The notes under the pieces were generated by a model. That model ran no database searches, was not told the origin of the DNA, and saw nothing but the letters and a program-made list of their open reading frames with translations. Shown piece after piece: positions 5,849 through 13,716 of a stretch of DNA of 34,886 nt (its first letter is position 1; every line of letters begins with the position of its first letter). Made by a program: the position numbers and the translations under genes. The stretch comes from Candidatus Adiutrix sp. (GTDB lineage Bacteria; Desulfobacterota; Desulfarculia; Adiutricales; Adiutricaceae), in NCBI GenBank assembly GCA_031263565.1, contig JAISFR010000124.1:1-34886 (forward strand). The letters run 5' to 3'.

Positions 5849-8095
5849 ATGGTCACCCGCCAAGCGGAAAACAATCAGCCGGGGAGCGAGGCCAACGGCC
5901 GGAAATCCTTCGGCGTCAGCGGCCGCTATGAACTGAGCCCCCTGCAGAGACGCCGCAAGATCCGTCTGGAGCGGGGGGCTATCCTGGGGGCCGGCCTGGG
6001 GCTTCTGATCCTGACCCTGGTTCAGCGGAAGATCATCGACCTGGGCCTGAGCGACAGCCAGGGCCTGGTGGCCCTGGTCTCCATCAATGTCTCGGTTCTT
6101 TTGACCACCCTTTTGATGCTGCTGATTCTCAGGCAACTGTACCGCATTTTTTTCGAGCGGCACGGCTATGGCTCGCTCCAGACCAAGATGGTGGTGGCCT
6201 TTATCTGTCTGTCGCTTTTGCCCACCATCCTGATTTTCTATTATTCCTACCGTCAGTTGGTTCGCGGGCATGACCTGTGGTTCAGCCCCCAGATAGAAGA
6301 GGCCCTGCGCGATTCCCTGGACCTGACCGAGGCCGTGCTGAGCATGGACAACCGCTTTCTGACCGGCTTCGGGGGCGATATCCTCGACGAGTACGGTCAG
6401 TTGAAGCAGCCGCCGGAGACTAAACGCCTCCATGATTTTCTGGAACACAGCCGCCGCCGTTTTCGCCTGGCCATCGTGGAATTTTACAATCCTGACGGCC
6501 GTCTGCAGGCCCGGGCCGGCGACGAGGACCTGCCCCCCATTTATCACGAATGGTTCGAACGGCAGCTCAATTCCGGCCCGCCCTGGAACAGCACCGTGGA
6601 AACCGCCTCCGGCGACCTGACCCGCCTGGTCTGGCCCATTTTCCCGCCCAGCACCCAGGAAGATGCGACCCCCCGGGGCTTTCTGGTGGTCGGCCGCCTG
6701 ACCCTGGCCCCCATCCGCTCCCAGATGGAAGACGTCCGCCACGCCCTGACGGGTTATCAGGATGCCCTGAGGGTCCAGCGACCCTTCCGGGTCACCCAGT
6801 TGACCGCCCTGACGGCCATGGCCGTGCTGACGGTCTTCATCTCCGTCTGGATAGGCGCCCATCTGGCCCGTTCCCTGGCCCGTCCGGTGCTGGATCTGGT
6901 GGACGGCACCAAACGGGTGGCCGCCGGCGACCTGGATTTTCGCCTTCGTCCGCAGGGCCGCAGCGGGGAATTCGCCGAACTGGTCAGTTCCTTCAACCAG
7001 ATGACCAGGGAATTGAAGGAAATGTATGCCGAGCTGGACCGCCGCCGCCGCTTTGTGGAAACCGTCTTGCGAAAAGTCTCCACCGGGGTGGTCATTCTGG
7101 AAAGCGACGGCCGGCCCAGGAACATCAATCAGGCGGCCAGGGACATTCTGGCCGGCCAAAGCGCTTCCGGGGAATCGGAAGCCAGCGGTTCCGATGCCCG
7201 GACCGGACCGGCTCTGCCCCAGCCCCTGGCCGCCCTGGCCGACGAAATCCTCAAAGCCCCCCACCCGGCCCGCCGCCTGACCGAACGCCACGTCGTTCTC
7301 AATGTGGGCGAAGCCCGTTTGAGCCTGAAGGTCGGCCTGGCCCCCCTGAGAAACGAGGAAGGCCACGAAATCGGCTGGCTGATGACCTTCGACGACCTGA
7401 CCGAACTGGAAAAGGCCCAGCGTCTGGCCGCCTGGCGGGAAGTGGCCCGGCGCATCGCCCACGATGTCAAAAACCCCCTGACCCCTATTCAACTTTCCGC
7501 CCAGCGTCTGCGCCGCCGTTTTCTGGACCGGCTGGCGGGCGAAAGCGACGGGGCGGTTTTTGAGGAATGCACCTCGGTCATCATCCGTCAGGTGGACGAG
7601 ATGAAAAAACTGGTGGATGAATTCTCCAGTTTCGCCCGCCTTCCGGAAATCAAGCCCCGGCCCGGCGACTTTGCCGCCTTTCTGGAAGAGAGTCTGACCC
7701 TTTTTCGCCAGGCTCACAAAAAAGTGGCCTTCCATCTGGAAATCAAAGACCAGCCGCCGGTCTTCCCCTTTGACCCCGAACAGATGCGGCGGGTGCTGAC
7801 CAATATCCTGGACAACGCGGTGGCGGCCATGAACGGGGAAGGCCAGGTTTTTCTGACTTTGGAACTGGACGAAATGGCCGGCCTGCGCCTGAGCATTGCC
7901 GACACCGGCCCGGGCCTGCCCCCGGAAATCCGCGACCGCCTTTTTGACCCGCACGTCAGTACCAAGGAAAACGGCCAGGGTCTGGGCCTGGCCATTGTCC
8001 GCACCATTGTGGCCGACCACGGCGGTTTCATCAAAGCCAAGTCCCGGCCGGAAACCGGGGCCAAATTCATCATCGAACTGCCGCTGCGGGTTTAG
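5849..8095 (+). CDS. NtrY-like membrane sensor histidine kinase
   Basis: A 748-residue two-component sensor kinase. Near the N terminus are three membrane helices (about 43-130), then a periplasmic sensing region of about 190 residues, a fourth helix (about 318-343), a HAMP linker (SLARPVLDLVDGTKRVAAGD), a PAS-like region (about 400-520), and the dimerisation domain with phospho-acceptor His538 in RRIAHDVKNPLTPIQLSAQR. The ATPase domain has DNAVAAMN, DTGPGLPPE and GQGLGLAIV. This arrangement and the NPLTPIQLSAQRL segment are those of the NtrY family. CAGGAG precedes the ATG. No response regulator lies next to it, so the partner is outside the window; the usual NtrX-type neighbour is absent. 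The next gene starts 15 nt downstream and is probably cotranscribed. Confidence 0.9.
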   Translation: MVTRQAENNQPGSEANGRKSFGVSGRYELSPLQRRRKIRLERGAILGAGLGLLILTLVQRKIIDLGLSDSQGLVALVSINVSVLLTTLLMLLILRQLYRIFFERHGYGSLQTKMVVAFICLSLLPTILIFYYSYRQLVRGHDLWFSPQIEEALRDSLDLTEAVLSMDNRFLTGFGGDILDEYGQLKQPPETKRLHDFLEHSRRRFRLAIVEFYNPDGRLQARAGDEDLPPIYHEWFERQLNSGPPWNSTVETASGDLTRLVWPIFPPSTQEDATPRGFLVVGRLTLAPIRSQMEDVRHALTGYQDALRVQRPFRVTQLTALTAMAVLTVFISVWIGAHLARSLARPVLDLVDGTKRVAAGDLDFRLRPQGRSGEFAELVSSFNQMTRELKEMYAELDRRRRFVETVLRKVSTGVVILESDGRPRNINQAARDILAGQSASGESEASGSDARTGPALPQPLAALADEILKAPHPARRLTERHVVLNVGEARLSLKVGLAPLRNEEGHEIGWLMTFDDLTELEKAQRLAAWREVARRIAHDVKNPLTPIQLSAQRLRRRFLDRLAGESDGAVFEECTSVIIRQVDEMKKLVDEFSSFARLPEIKPRPGDFAAFLEESLTLFRQAHKKVAFHLEIKDQPPVFPFDPEQMRRVLTNILDNAVAAMNGEGQVFLTLELDEMAGLRLSIADTGPGLPPEIRDRLFDPHVSTKENGQGLGLAIVRTIVADHGGFIKAKSRPETGAKFIIELPLRV

Positions 8096-8109
8096 AAAAG
8101 GAGCCGCCC

Positions 8110-9672
8110 ATGTATCTGGCTACGAGCGCTGAAATGAAAGCCCTGGACCGCCTCGCCATCGAGCGTTTCGGCCTGCCAGGCATTGTGCTGATGGAAAACG
8201 CGGCCCGGTCTGTTTTCAGGGCCGCCCTGGATTTCTGGCCCGACTGGCCGGCCTCGCCCCGGGTCATGATTCTGGCCGGCCCCGGCCAGAACGGCGGGGA
8301 CGGCTGGGTCCTGGCCCGCCTTTTTTCCGCCGCCGGTTTCCAGGTTCAGGGTTTTCTGGTCAAGCCGGCCGGCAGGGAAGTCACGGGCGAGGCGGCCGTC
8401 AACCTGGCCGTGGCCCAAAAAATGGGGCTGGATATCAGCAAGGTGGCCGGCGAGAGCCAACTGCCGGACTTCGGCCGGGCCGACCTGATCGTCGACGCCC
8501 TTTTCGGCACCGGCCTGGGCCGCCGTCTCAGCGGCCCGGCGGCCCTGGCGCTGAAAAGCGCCGGGGAGGCCAAAGCCGCCCGGGGCCCGCGGCTGCGGGT
8601 GCTGGCCGTGGATCTGCCTTCCGGCCTTTCCGGCGACAGCGGCGAACTGTGGGGCCCGCCTTTGCCGGCCGATCTGACGGTCACCCTGGGCGCGCCCAAA
8701 GTGGGGCTCTACCTTCGGGAGGGCCCGGCTCTCTCCGGGCGAATAGTGGTGGGCGACATTGGCCTGACCCCGCAGATGCTGGCCCAGGCCCCACCCCGGG
8801 GGCGGCTCTCGGACCCGGAGGAACTGCGCCCCTTTCTCCCGGAACGGCCGCTGGACGGCCATAAGGGCTCCTTCGGCCATGTGCTCCTGGCCGGCGGCGC
8901 CCGGGGCAAAACCGGGGCCCTGGTCCTGGCCGCCCGGGGCGCGGCCCGCAGCGGCGCGGCCCTGGTCACCGCCCTGCATCCGGCCTCCCTGGGCCCTGTC
9001 TACGAGGAGAAGCTGACCGAAGCCATGACTCTGGAACTGCCGGAAGACGAGCCCGGCGAGCTGTCGGCCGAAGCCGGCGATCTCATTCTGGACTATTTTT
9101 CCGAACGTCAGGCCCTGGCCCTGGGGCCTGGCCTGGGCCTGGGCGAAGGCGCGGCCCAAACGGTGCTGAAGGTGGTCAAGGGTTCCCGCTGGCCCCTGGT
9201 CCTGGACGCCGATGCCCTGACTCATCTGGCCGGCCAGTTGAAAATCCTCAAGCCCCTGAAAAATCTGGTGCTGACCCCGCACCCCGGCGAGGCCGCCCGC
9301 CTTCTCGCCAGCAGCGCCCAGATGATCCAGAGCGACCGCCTGGGGGCGGCCCGGGAAATGGCCGAACTCAGCGGAGCGGTGGTGCTGCTGAAAGGCCGCC
9401 ACAGTCTGATAGTCGAGCCCGGGGGCCGCTTCTTCCTGAACCCCAACGGCGGGCCCCATCTGGCCGTGGGCGGCAGCGGCGATCTCCTGACCGGCCTTCT
9501 GGCCGGCCTCCTGGCCCAAGGGGCGCCGGCCTTTGAAGGCGCGGCCCTGGCGGCCTGGGTCCACGGCCGGGCCGGCGATATCTGCGCCGAGGAACTGGGC
9601 CCCTGCGGCCTGACCCCCGACGATGTGGCCCGGCGTCTGCCCCGGGTCTGGCGCGAATTGAGAGGCTCCTGA
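8110..9672 (+). CDS. nnr: Bifunctional NAD(P)H-hydrate epimerase / ADP-dependent dehydratase
   Basis: Cytoplasmic metabolite-repair enzyme that interconverts S- and R-NAD(P)HX and dehydrates the hydrate back to NAD(P)H. The 520-residue protein has both expected domains. The N-terminal epimerase (YjeF_N, about 1-215) has AGPGQNGGDGW (56-66). The C-terminal ADP-dependent dehydratase (about 235-515) has KGSFGHVLLAGG, VLDADAL, LTPHPGEAARLL (about 388-400) and AVGGSGDLLTG (about 451-461). AAAGGAG lies just before the start. It closely follows the histidine kinase gene. The frequent partner tsaE is not present. Confidence 0.95.
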   Translation: MYLATSAEMKALDRLAIERFGLPGIVLMENAARSVFRAALDFWPDWPASPRVMILAGPGQNGGDGWVLARLFSAAGFQVQGFLVKPAGREVTGEAAVNLAVAQKMGLDISKVAGESQLPDFGRADLIVDALFGTGLGRRLSGPAALALKSAGEAKAARGPRLRVLAVDLPSGLSGDSGELWGPPLPADLTVTLGAPKVGLYLREGPALSGRIVVGDIGLTPQMLAQAPPRGRLSDPEELRPFLPERPLDGHKGSFGHVLLAGGARGKTGALVLAARGAARSGAALVTALHPASLGPVYEEKLTEAMTLELPEDEPGELSAEAGDLILDYFSERQALALGPGLGLGEGAAQTVLKVVKGSRWPLVLDADALTHLAGQLKILKPLKNLVLTPHPGEAARLLASSAQMIQSDRLGAAREMAELSGAVVLLKGRHSLIVEPGGRFFLNPNGGPHLAVGGSGDLLTGLLAGLLAQGAPAFEGAALAAWVHGRAGDICAEELGPCGLTPDDVARRLPRVWRELRGS

Positions 9673-9732
9673 AGCCGCCAACCGGCCCCGGCCAGGCTTT
9701 CCCCTTGGGAACCAAAGCTCAGGCGTAAGGGA

Positions 9733-9759
9733 TTGAATTACTGAACGGAGGGATATAAA
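9733..9759 (+). promoter_or_regulatory. Weak candidate promoter for the ahcY transcript
   Basis: TTGAAT (9733-9738) and TATAAA (9754-9759) are separated by 15 bp, shorter than optimal. The predicted start near 9767 would place the SAH riboswitch at the very 5' end of the RNA, as expected. Confidence 0.35.
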
Positions 9760-9781
9760 ATGCAGACAGTCTTCAGGTTTT

Positions 9782-9834
9782 GCGAGGAGTGCTGCAAGGG
9801 TTTCCCCTCAGGCTCGCTATACAACGGCACTCGT
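9782..9834 (+). ncRNA. S-adenosylhomocysteine (SAH) riboswitch
   Basis: The sequence fits the SAH riboswitch consensus. P1 pairs GCGAG (9782-9786) with CTCGC (9813-9817). The conserved strand GAGGAGTGCTGCAA (9784-9797) follows, with the P2 hairpin GGGTTTCCCC and the CAGGCTCG segment. The pseudoknot helix pairs GAGTGC (9787-9792) with GCACTC (9827-9832) after AACG. It lies 26 nt before ahcY. In the known class, SAH binding turns expression on. Downstream, ACCC near 9839-9843 could pair with the GGGT of the ribosome-binding site (9851-9854) in the off state. Confidence 0.92.
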
Positions 9835-9859
9835 AACCTACCCATATGGAGGGTGCCGC

Positions 9860-11248
9860 ATGGATTACCAAGTAGCCGATCTGAGTCTGGCCGAATGGGG
9901 CCGCAAGGAAATCAAAATCGCCGAAACCGAAATGCCGGGCCTGATGGCCCTGAGGCGTAAGTACGGCGCGGAAAAACCCCTGAAAGGGGCCCGGGTGGCC
10001 GGGTCGCTGCACATGACCATCCAGACGGCGGTGCTGATTGAAACCCTGGCCGCCCTGGGCGCTGAAGTGCGCTGGGCCTCATGCAACATCTTCTCCACCC
10101 AGGACCACGCCGCCGCGGCCATGGCCGAGGCCGGGCATCCGGTCTTTGCTTTCAAAGGTGAGAGCCTGGAGGACTATTGGGAATTCTCCCATAAAATTTT
10201 CGACTGGCCGCCGGACCGGCCGGCCAACATGATTCTCGACGACGGGGGCGACGCCACGCTGCTGATCACCCTCGGCGCCCGGGCCGAAAAAGACCCCTCG
10301 CTTCTGGAGAAGCCCGACAGCGAAGAGGCCGCCGTGCTCTTCGCCGCCATCAAGCGCCGTCTGGGCCAGGATCCCCTCTGGTACTCCACCCGCTTAAAAT
10401 CCATTCGGGGGGTGACCGAAGAGACCACCACCGGGGTACACCGCCTCTATCAGATGGCGGAACAGGGCGCCCTGCCCTTTCCGGCAATCAATATCAACGA
10501 CTCGGTGACCAAAAGCAAGTTCGACAACCTCTACGGCTGCCGGGAAAGCCTGGTGGACGGCCTCAAGCGGGCCACCGACGTCATGGTGGCCGGCAAGGTC
10601 GCCGTCATTCTGGGCTATGGCGACGTGGGCAAAGGCTGCACCCAGAGCCTGCGCGGCCTGGGGGCCACAGTCTGGGTGACTGAGATCGATCCCATCTGCG
10701 CCCTCCAGGCGGCCATGGAAGGTTACCGGGTGGTGCGCATGGACGAAGTCGCCCCCCTGGCCGACATCTTCGTCACCTGCACCGGCAACGTCAACGTCAT
10801 CAGCCATGAACACATGAAAGCCATGCGCGATCAGGCCATTGTCTGCAACATCGGCCATTTCGACAGCGAAATCGAAGTGGCCGCCCTCCGCGCCTATCCG
10901 TGGGAAAACATCAAGCCGCAGGTGGATCAGGTCGTCTTTCCCGACGGCAAGCGCATTATCCTTCTGGCTGAAGGGCGCCTGGTCAATCTGGGCTGCGCCA
11001 CCGGCCACCCCAGCTTTGTGATGAGCAACAGCTTCACCAACCAGGTGCTGGGGCAGATGGAACTCTATAACGGCGGCGACCGTTACCGGAACCGGGTTTA
11101 TGTGCTGCCCAAGCATCTGGACGAAACCGTGGCCCGGCTTCACCTCGACCGCATCGGCGCCCAACTGACCACCCTGACCGAAAAGCAGGCCGCCTACATC
11201 GGCGTCAAGGTCCAGGGACCCTATAAGCCGGATCACTATCGCTATTAA
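9860..11248 (+). CDS. ahcY: Adenosylhomocysteinase
   Basis: NAD-dependent enzyme that hydrolyses S-adenosylhomocysteine, the inhibitory by-product of SAM-dependent methylation, to adenosine and homocysteine. The 462-residue protein starts [18 protein letters not shown] and ends in the characteristic KPDHYRY. Key features are the substrate-site [13 protein letters not shown] (about 51-63), [13 protein letters not shown] (about 75-87), [13 protein letters not shown] (187-199), [13 protein letters not shown] (211-223) with the Lys/Asp catalytic residues, and the NAD-binding GYGDVGKG (252-259). GGAGGG (9848-9853) sets the start. It is controlled by the SAH riboswitch immediately upstream and closed by an intrinsic terminator. 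Confidence 0.98.
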   Translation: MDYQVADLSLAEWGRKEIKIAETEMPGLMALRRKYGAEKPLKGARVAGSLHMTIQTAVLIETLAALGAEVRWASCNIFSTQDHAAAAMAEAGHPVFAFKGESLEDYWEFSHKIFDWPPDRPANMILDDGGDATLLITLGARAEKDPSLLEKPDSEEAAVLFAAIKRRLGQDPLWYSTRLKSIRGVTEETTTGVHRLYQMAEQGALPFPAININDSVTKSKFDNLYGCRESLVDGLKRATDVMVAGKVAVILGYGDVGKGCTQSLRGLGATVWVTEIDPICALQAAMEGYRVVRMDEVAPLADIFVTCTGNVNVISHEHMKAMRDQAIVCNIGHFDSEIEVAALRAYPWENIKPQVDQVVFPDGKRIILLAEGRLVNLGCATGHPSFVMSNSFTNQVLGQMELYNGGDRYRNRVYVLPKHLDETVARLHLDRIGAQLTTLTEKQAAYIGVKVQGPYKPDHYRY

Positions 11249-11296
11249 AGCCCGACCGGCGACCTTCCCCAGACCCCGGGCTTGTATGGACAATGC

Positions 11297-11327
11297 CCCC
11301 GCTCCCCGTGGAGCGGGGTTTTCTTTT
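11297..11327 (+). terminator. Intrinsic terminator after ahcY
   Basis: CCCCGCTCC (11297-11305) pairs with GGAGCGGGG (11310-11318) around CCGT, followed by TTTTCTTTT. It ends the ahcY transcript. It lies between ahcY and the convergent iclR-type gene but lacks a U-run in the other direction. Confidence 0.9.
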
Positions 11328-11345
11328 GGCCGCCGGCGTCACCGC

Positions 11346-12140
11346 TCAAGGCTTCTTCAGGGGCCACTGTTCAGGCGGCAGGCCGTTGAGAATGGACAGT
11401 TCCCAGGCATGAGCCAGGAGAGTTCCGACCACGGCTTCTTTCTTTTCCAGCAAACGGCCCCGGGGGCCGGTGATGCTGATTGAGGCGTTGGCCTCGCCGT
11501 GCTGGTTTAAGATCGGCACAGCCACACAGTAAAGGCCTTCAAAAGTTTCCCCGTCATTGATGGCGTAACCCTGACGCCTGACCCTTTTGATCTCCCTGAC
11601 CAGGGCGGACGGGTTGCGCAGACTCCGGGGCGTGAAACGCTCGAAAGCCAGCCGGCTTAAAATCAGTTCCCGCTGGCTTTCACCGGAAAAGGCCAGAATG
11701 GCCTTGCCCATACCGGAGGCGTGGAAGCTGACCTCGGAGCCCAGATTCATGTCGAAACGCACGTAAGGATCGGGCACGGAGTCGATCTTGTCAATGCAGA
11801 CGGCCTTGGCCGGCTCCACCCGCAGGGCCATATGGGCCACTTCCTGAAAAAGATGGGACAGTTTTTTCAAATAGGGTTTGATCAGTTCCCGCAGGCCGCC
11901 CCGGTCTATTTCCCGGCTGCCGATCTGGAACATCTTGACGGTATTGAAATAACGGTGGTCAACCAGGCTCTGCGCGACAAAAGCACGGTCTTTCAAGGTT
12001 TTGAGCAGACGGTACATGGTGGCTTTGTCCAGGCCCAGTCTCTGGTGCAGATCGGCCAGGGAAGACGGACCGTGCTCGCCCAGATCCTCAATCAGCAACA
12101 GGGCCTTGTTCAGAGAGTTGACGGTATAGTTTTTTTCCAT
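11346..12140 (-). CDS. IclR-family transcriptional regulator
   Basis: A 264-residue DNA-binding regulator. The N-terminal winged helix-turn-helix (about 6-65) reads YTVNSLNKALLLIEDLGEHG followed by a recognition helix in LDKATMYRLLKTL. The C-terminal effector domain (about 80-250) includes SFHASGMGKAILAF and GYAINDGETFEGLYCVAVPI, both typical of IclR. The ribosome-binding site is weak, but family homology begins at this ATG. The gene points away from the phosphotransacylase/oxidoreductase/symporter genes and shares their 640-bp upstream region, the usual arrangement for an IclR protein controlling a neighbouring catabolic operon. The effector is unknown. Confidence 0.93.
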   Translation of the reverse strand: MEKNYTVNSLNKALLLIEDLGEHGPSSLADLHQRLGLDKATMYRLLKTLKDRAFVAQSLVDHRYFNTVKMFQIGSREIDRGGLRELIKPYLKKLSHLFQEVAHMALRVEPAKAVCIDKIDSVPDPYVRFDMNLGSEVSFHASGMGKAILAFSGESQRELILSRLAFERFTPRSLRNPSALVREIKRVRRQGYAINDGETFEGLYCVAVPILNQHGEANASISITGPRGRLLEKKEAVVGTLLAHAWELSILNGLPPEQWPLKKP

Positions 12141-12257
12141 GACTGTTAATTTATTGACAGAGCCTTATGATTCGGCGCCTTAAGGCTGTTGATCCAGAGT
12201 TTGGGCCTGAAGTCAGGGTATCACAGGCCAAGGCGTTTTACAATATGAAAAATCATC

Positions 12258-12271
12258 TGAAACGCGGTTCA
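12258..12271. promoter_or_regulatory. Candidate IclR-type operator 1
   Basis: TGAA-ACGCGG-TTCA is an inverted repeat between the divergent genes. IclR-family proteins commonly bind TGAAA/TTTCA-like palindromes. The match is short and could be chance. Confidence 0.3.
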
Positions 12272-12466
12272 ATTTTATGATCTGAAATGGACGGCCGCCC
12301 CCTGGAAAGAGCCCCGCGAAACAAAACCGGTCTTATTTTGAGATTATCGTTAACCGGACTGGCCGGGGAACAGAGCCGGGGAAGATCCCCAGGCCAGGAC
12401 GGCCGACCTCCGGGCAGGCTTTTTCGAACTCTGAATATGAGTCATTTTGGATTCAATTTTACCATA

Positions 12467-12481
12467 TGAAATAATGTTTCA
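12467..12481. promoter_or_regulatory. Candidate IclR-type operator 2
   Basis: TGAAA-TAATG-TTTCA is a perfect 15-bp inverted repeat about 105 bp upstream of the -35 box of the ptb promoter. Its form resembles known IclR/KdgR boxes. A regulator here could act as an activator. Confidence 0.4.
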
Positions 12482-12585
12482 AGGCCCACAGGGAAAACAC
12501 AGGCGGCTGGCTCAAATTTTATATCCATTATTTAAACCTGTTATCCAAGCAAACTTTAAAATCTACGGGAATCGCCTTTTGAGAA

Positions 12586-12614
12586 TTGACAAGCCTATTT
12601 TCACGGGGTATAAT
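12586..12614 (+). promoter_or_regulatory. Perfect-consensus sigma-70 promoter of the ptb-like operon
   Basis: TTGACA (12586-12591) and TATAAT (12609-12614) are exact consensus hexamers with an optimal 17-bp spacer. Transcription would start near 12621, about 155 nt before the first gene. Confidence 0.85.
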
Positions 12615-12777
12615 TTTTCCACTATCAATAGCATTTCATCCAGGAACATTAGAATCAGGCAGAATCTTACACTGCTGTTTTTTCCGTAATCAACCTGTTC
12701 CGCCGAAGGCGGACGGGGCGGCCGCTTTTTATGGTCAAGCCCTTCGGAAACATTTTTTATAGAGACAGGGAGAAGCA

Positions 12778-13674
12778 ATGTACAAGACTTTCGAAGAGCT
12801 CATCGCCGCAGCCCAAAAACGGGGGCCCAAGAAGGTGGCCGTGGCCGTGGCCCAGGATCCGGAGATTCTGGCGGCCATGAAGCACGCCCGGGACCTGGGC
12901 CTGGCCGTCCCCGTTCTGGTAGGCGAGGCCTCCGCCGTCCACCCTCTGGCCGAAAAGGCCGGCTTTGGTCCGGAAGTGGAAATCGTCGATGAGGCGGATC
13001 AGGACCAAGCCGCCCTGAAAGCCGCCTCTCTGGTGAGCGAGGGCCGGGCCCAGGTGCTGATGAAGGGCCTGATCAACAGCGGCAATTTTCTCAAAGCCGT
13101 GCTCAACAAAGAGCGCGGCCTGCGCAGGAATAAAGTCTTGAGCCACCTGGCCGTTTTCGAGGCGCCCGGAGTGGACCGCCTGATGTTCCACAGCGACGGC
13201 GGCATGAATGTTCTGCCGGATCTGGAGACCAAAAAGGAAATCCTTATCAATGCCTTACAGGCCATGGCCTCCATGGGCCTGAGCCAGCCGGCGGTAGCCG
13301 TTTTGAGCCACAACGAACAGGTCAATGAAAAAATGCCCAGCACCACCGACGCGGCCGCCCTGGTGGCCATGGCCGGAAGAGGCGAACTGCCCCCTTGCGT
13401 CATTGAAGGCCCCCTGGCCCTGGATGTGGCCGCCAGCGCCGAGGCCGCCCGACATAAAAAGATCCGAAGCCGCATTGCCGGGCAGGTCGATCTCTTCATC
13501 TTCCCCAATATCGAAGCCGGCAATATCGCCGGCAAAACCCTGAACTATTATGCCCGGGCCAAAATGGCCGGCCTCATTCTGGGCGCGGCCGCGCCGGTGA
13601 TCATGGCCTCCCGGTCCGACGACGCGGCCGCCAAGCTCAACTCCATCGCCCTGGGCTGCCTGTCGGCCGGCTGA
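12778..13674 (+). CDS. Phosphate butyryl/acetyltransferase-family protein (Ptb-like)
   Basis: Member of the PTA_PTB family, which swaps coenzyme A and phosphate on an acyl group. The protein has 298 residues, the size of Clostridium phosphate butyryltransferase rather than the longer Pta. Recognisable segments are VLMKGLINSGNFLKAVLNKE (about 97-116), HLAVFEAPG, HSDGGMNVLPDLETKKEILINA (about 140-161) and the C-terminal FIFPNIEAGNIAGKTLNYY (about 240-258). GGGAG lies before the ATG. No butyrate or acetate kinase gene follows, so the acyl phosphate must be used elsewhere or the enzyme acts in another direction. It is the first gene of an apparent operon with an Ldh_2 oxidoreductase and an SSS symporter. 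The acyl substrate cannot be read from sequence. Confidence 0.88.
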   Translation: MYKTFEELIAAAQKRGPKKVAVAVAQDPEILAAMKHARDLGLAVPVLVGEASAVHPLAEKAGFGPEVEIVDEADQDQAALKAASLVSEGRAQVLMKGLINSGNFLKAVLNKERGLRRNKVLSHLAVFEAPGVDRLMFHSDGGMNVLPDLETKKEILINALQAMASMGLSQPAVAVLSHNEQVNEKMPSTTDAAALVAMAGRGELPPCVIEGPLALDVAASAEAARHKKIRSRIAGQVDLFIFPNIEAGNIAGKTLNYYARAKMAGLILGAAAPVIMASRSDDAAAKLNSIALGCLSAG

Positions 13675-13716
13675 GCTTTTTGGGCTTCACTCGCCAATCT
13701 ACGAAAAAGGAGAACC

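Larger units (their letters stand above)
12141..12777. other. Divergent regulatory region, no gene
   Basis: This 637-bp AT-rich stretch separates the iclR-type gene from the ptb-like gene. I find no convincing coding sequence. It holds TGAA-rich inverted repeats at 12258-12271 and 12467-12481, a consensus promoter at 12586-12614, a leader of about 155 nt and a small TCCGCC-GAA-GGCGGA hairpin (12699-12713) followed by GCGGCCGCTTTTT, which might attenuate transcription. Confidence 0.6.

Noticed and set aside
5677-5931. Short plus-strand frame overlapping the ATPase stop with ATGA
   Set aside because: Although the overlap looks like translational coupling, the product is Pro/Gly/Arg/Ser-rich without motifs and runs into the kinase gene start.
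5723-8020. 765-codon minus-strand frame opposite the histidine kinase
   Set aside because: Length comes from strong third-position GC in the real gene; the product is Gly/Gln/His-rich without domains, while the plus strand encodes a complete kinase.
8092-9681. 529-codon minus-strand frame opposite nnr
   Set aside because: Shadow of nnr with low-complexity composition and no recognisable motif.
9760-9960. Frame with a GGAGGG ribosome-binding site before ahcY
   Set aside because: It runs through the SAH riboswitch and into ahcY in another frame; the GGAGGG/ATG coincides with the promoter and aptamer and the product shows no motif.
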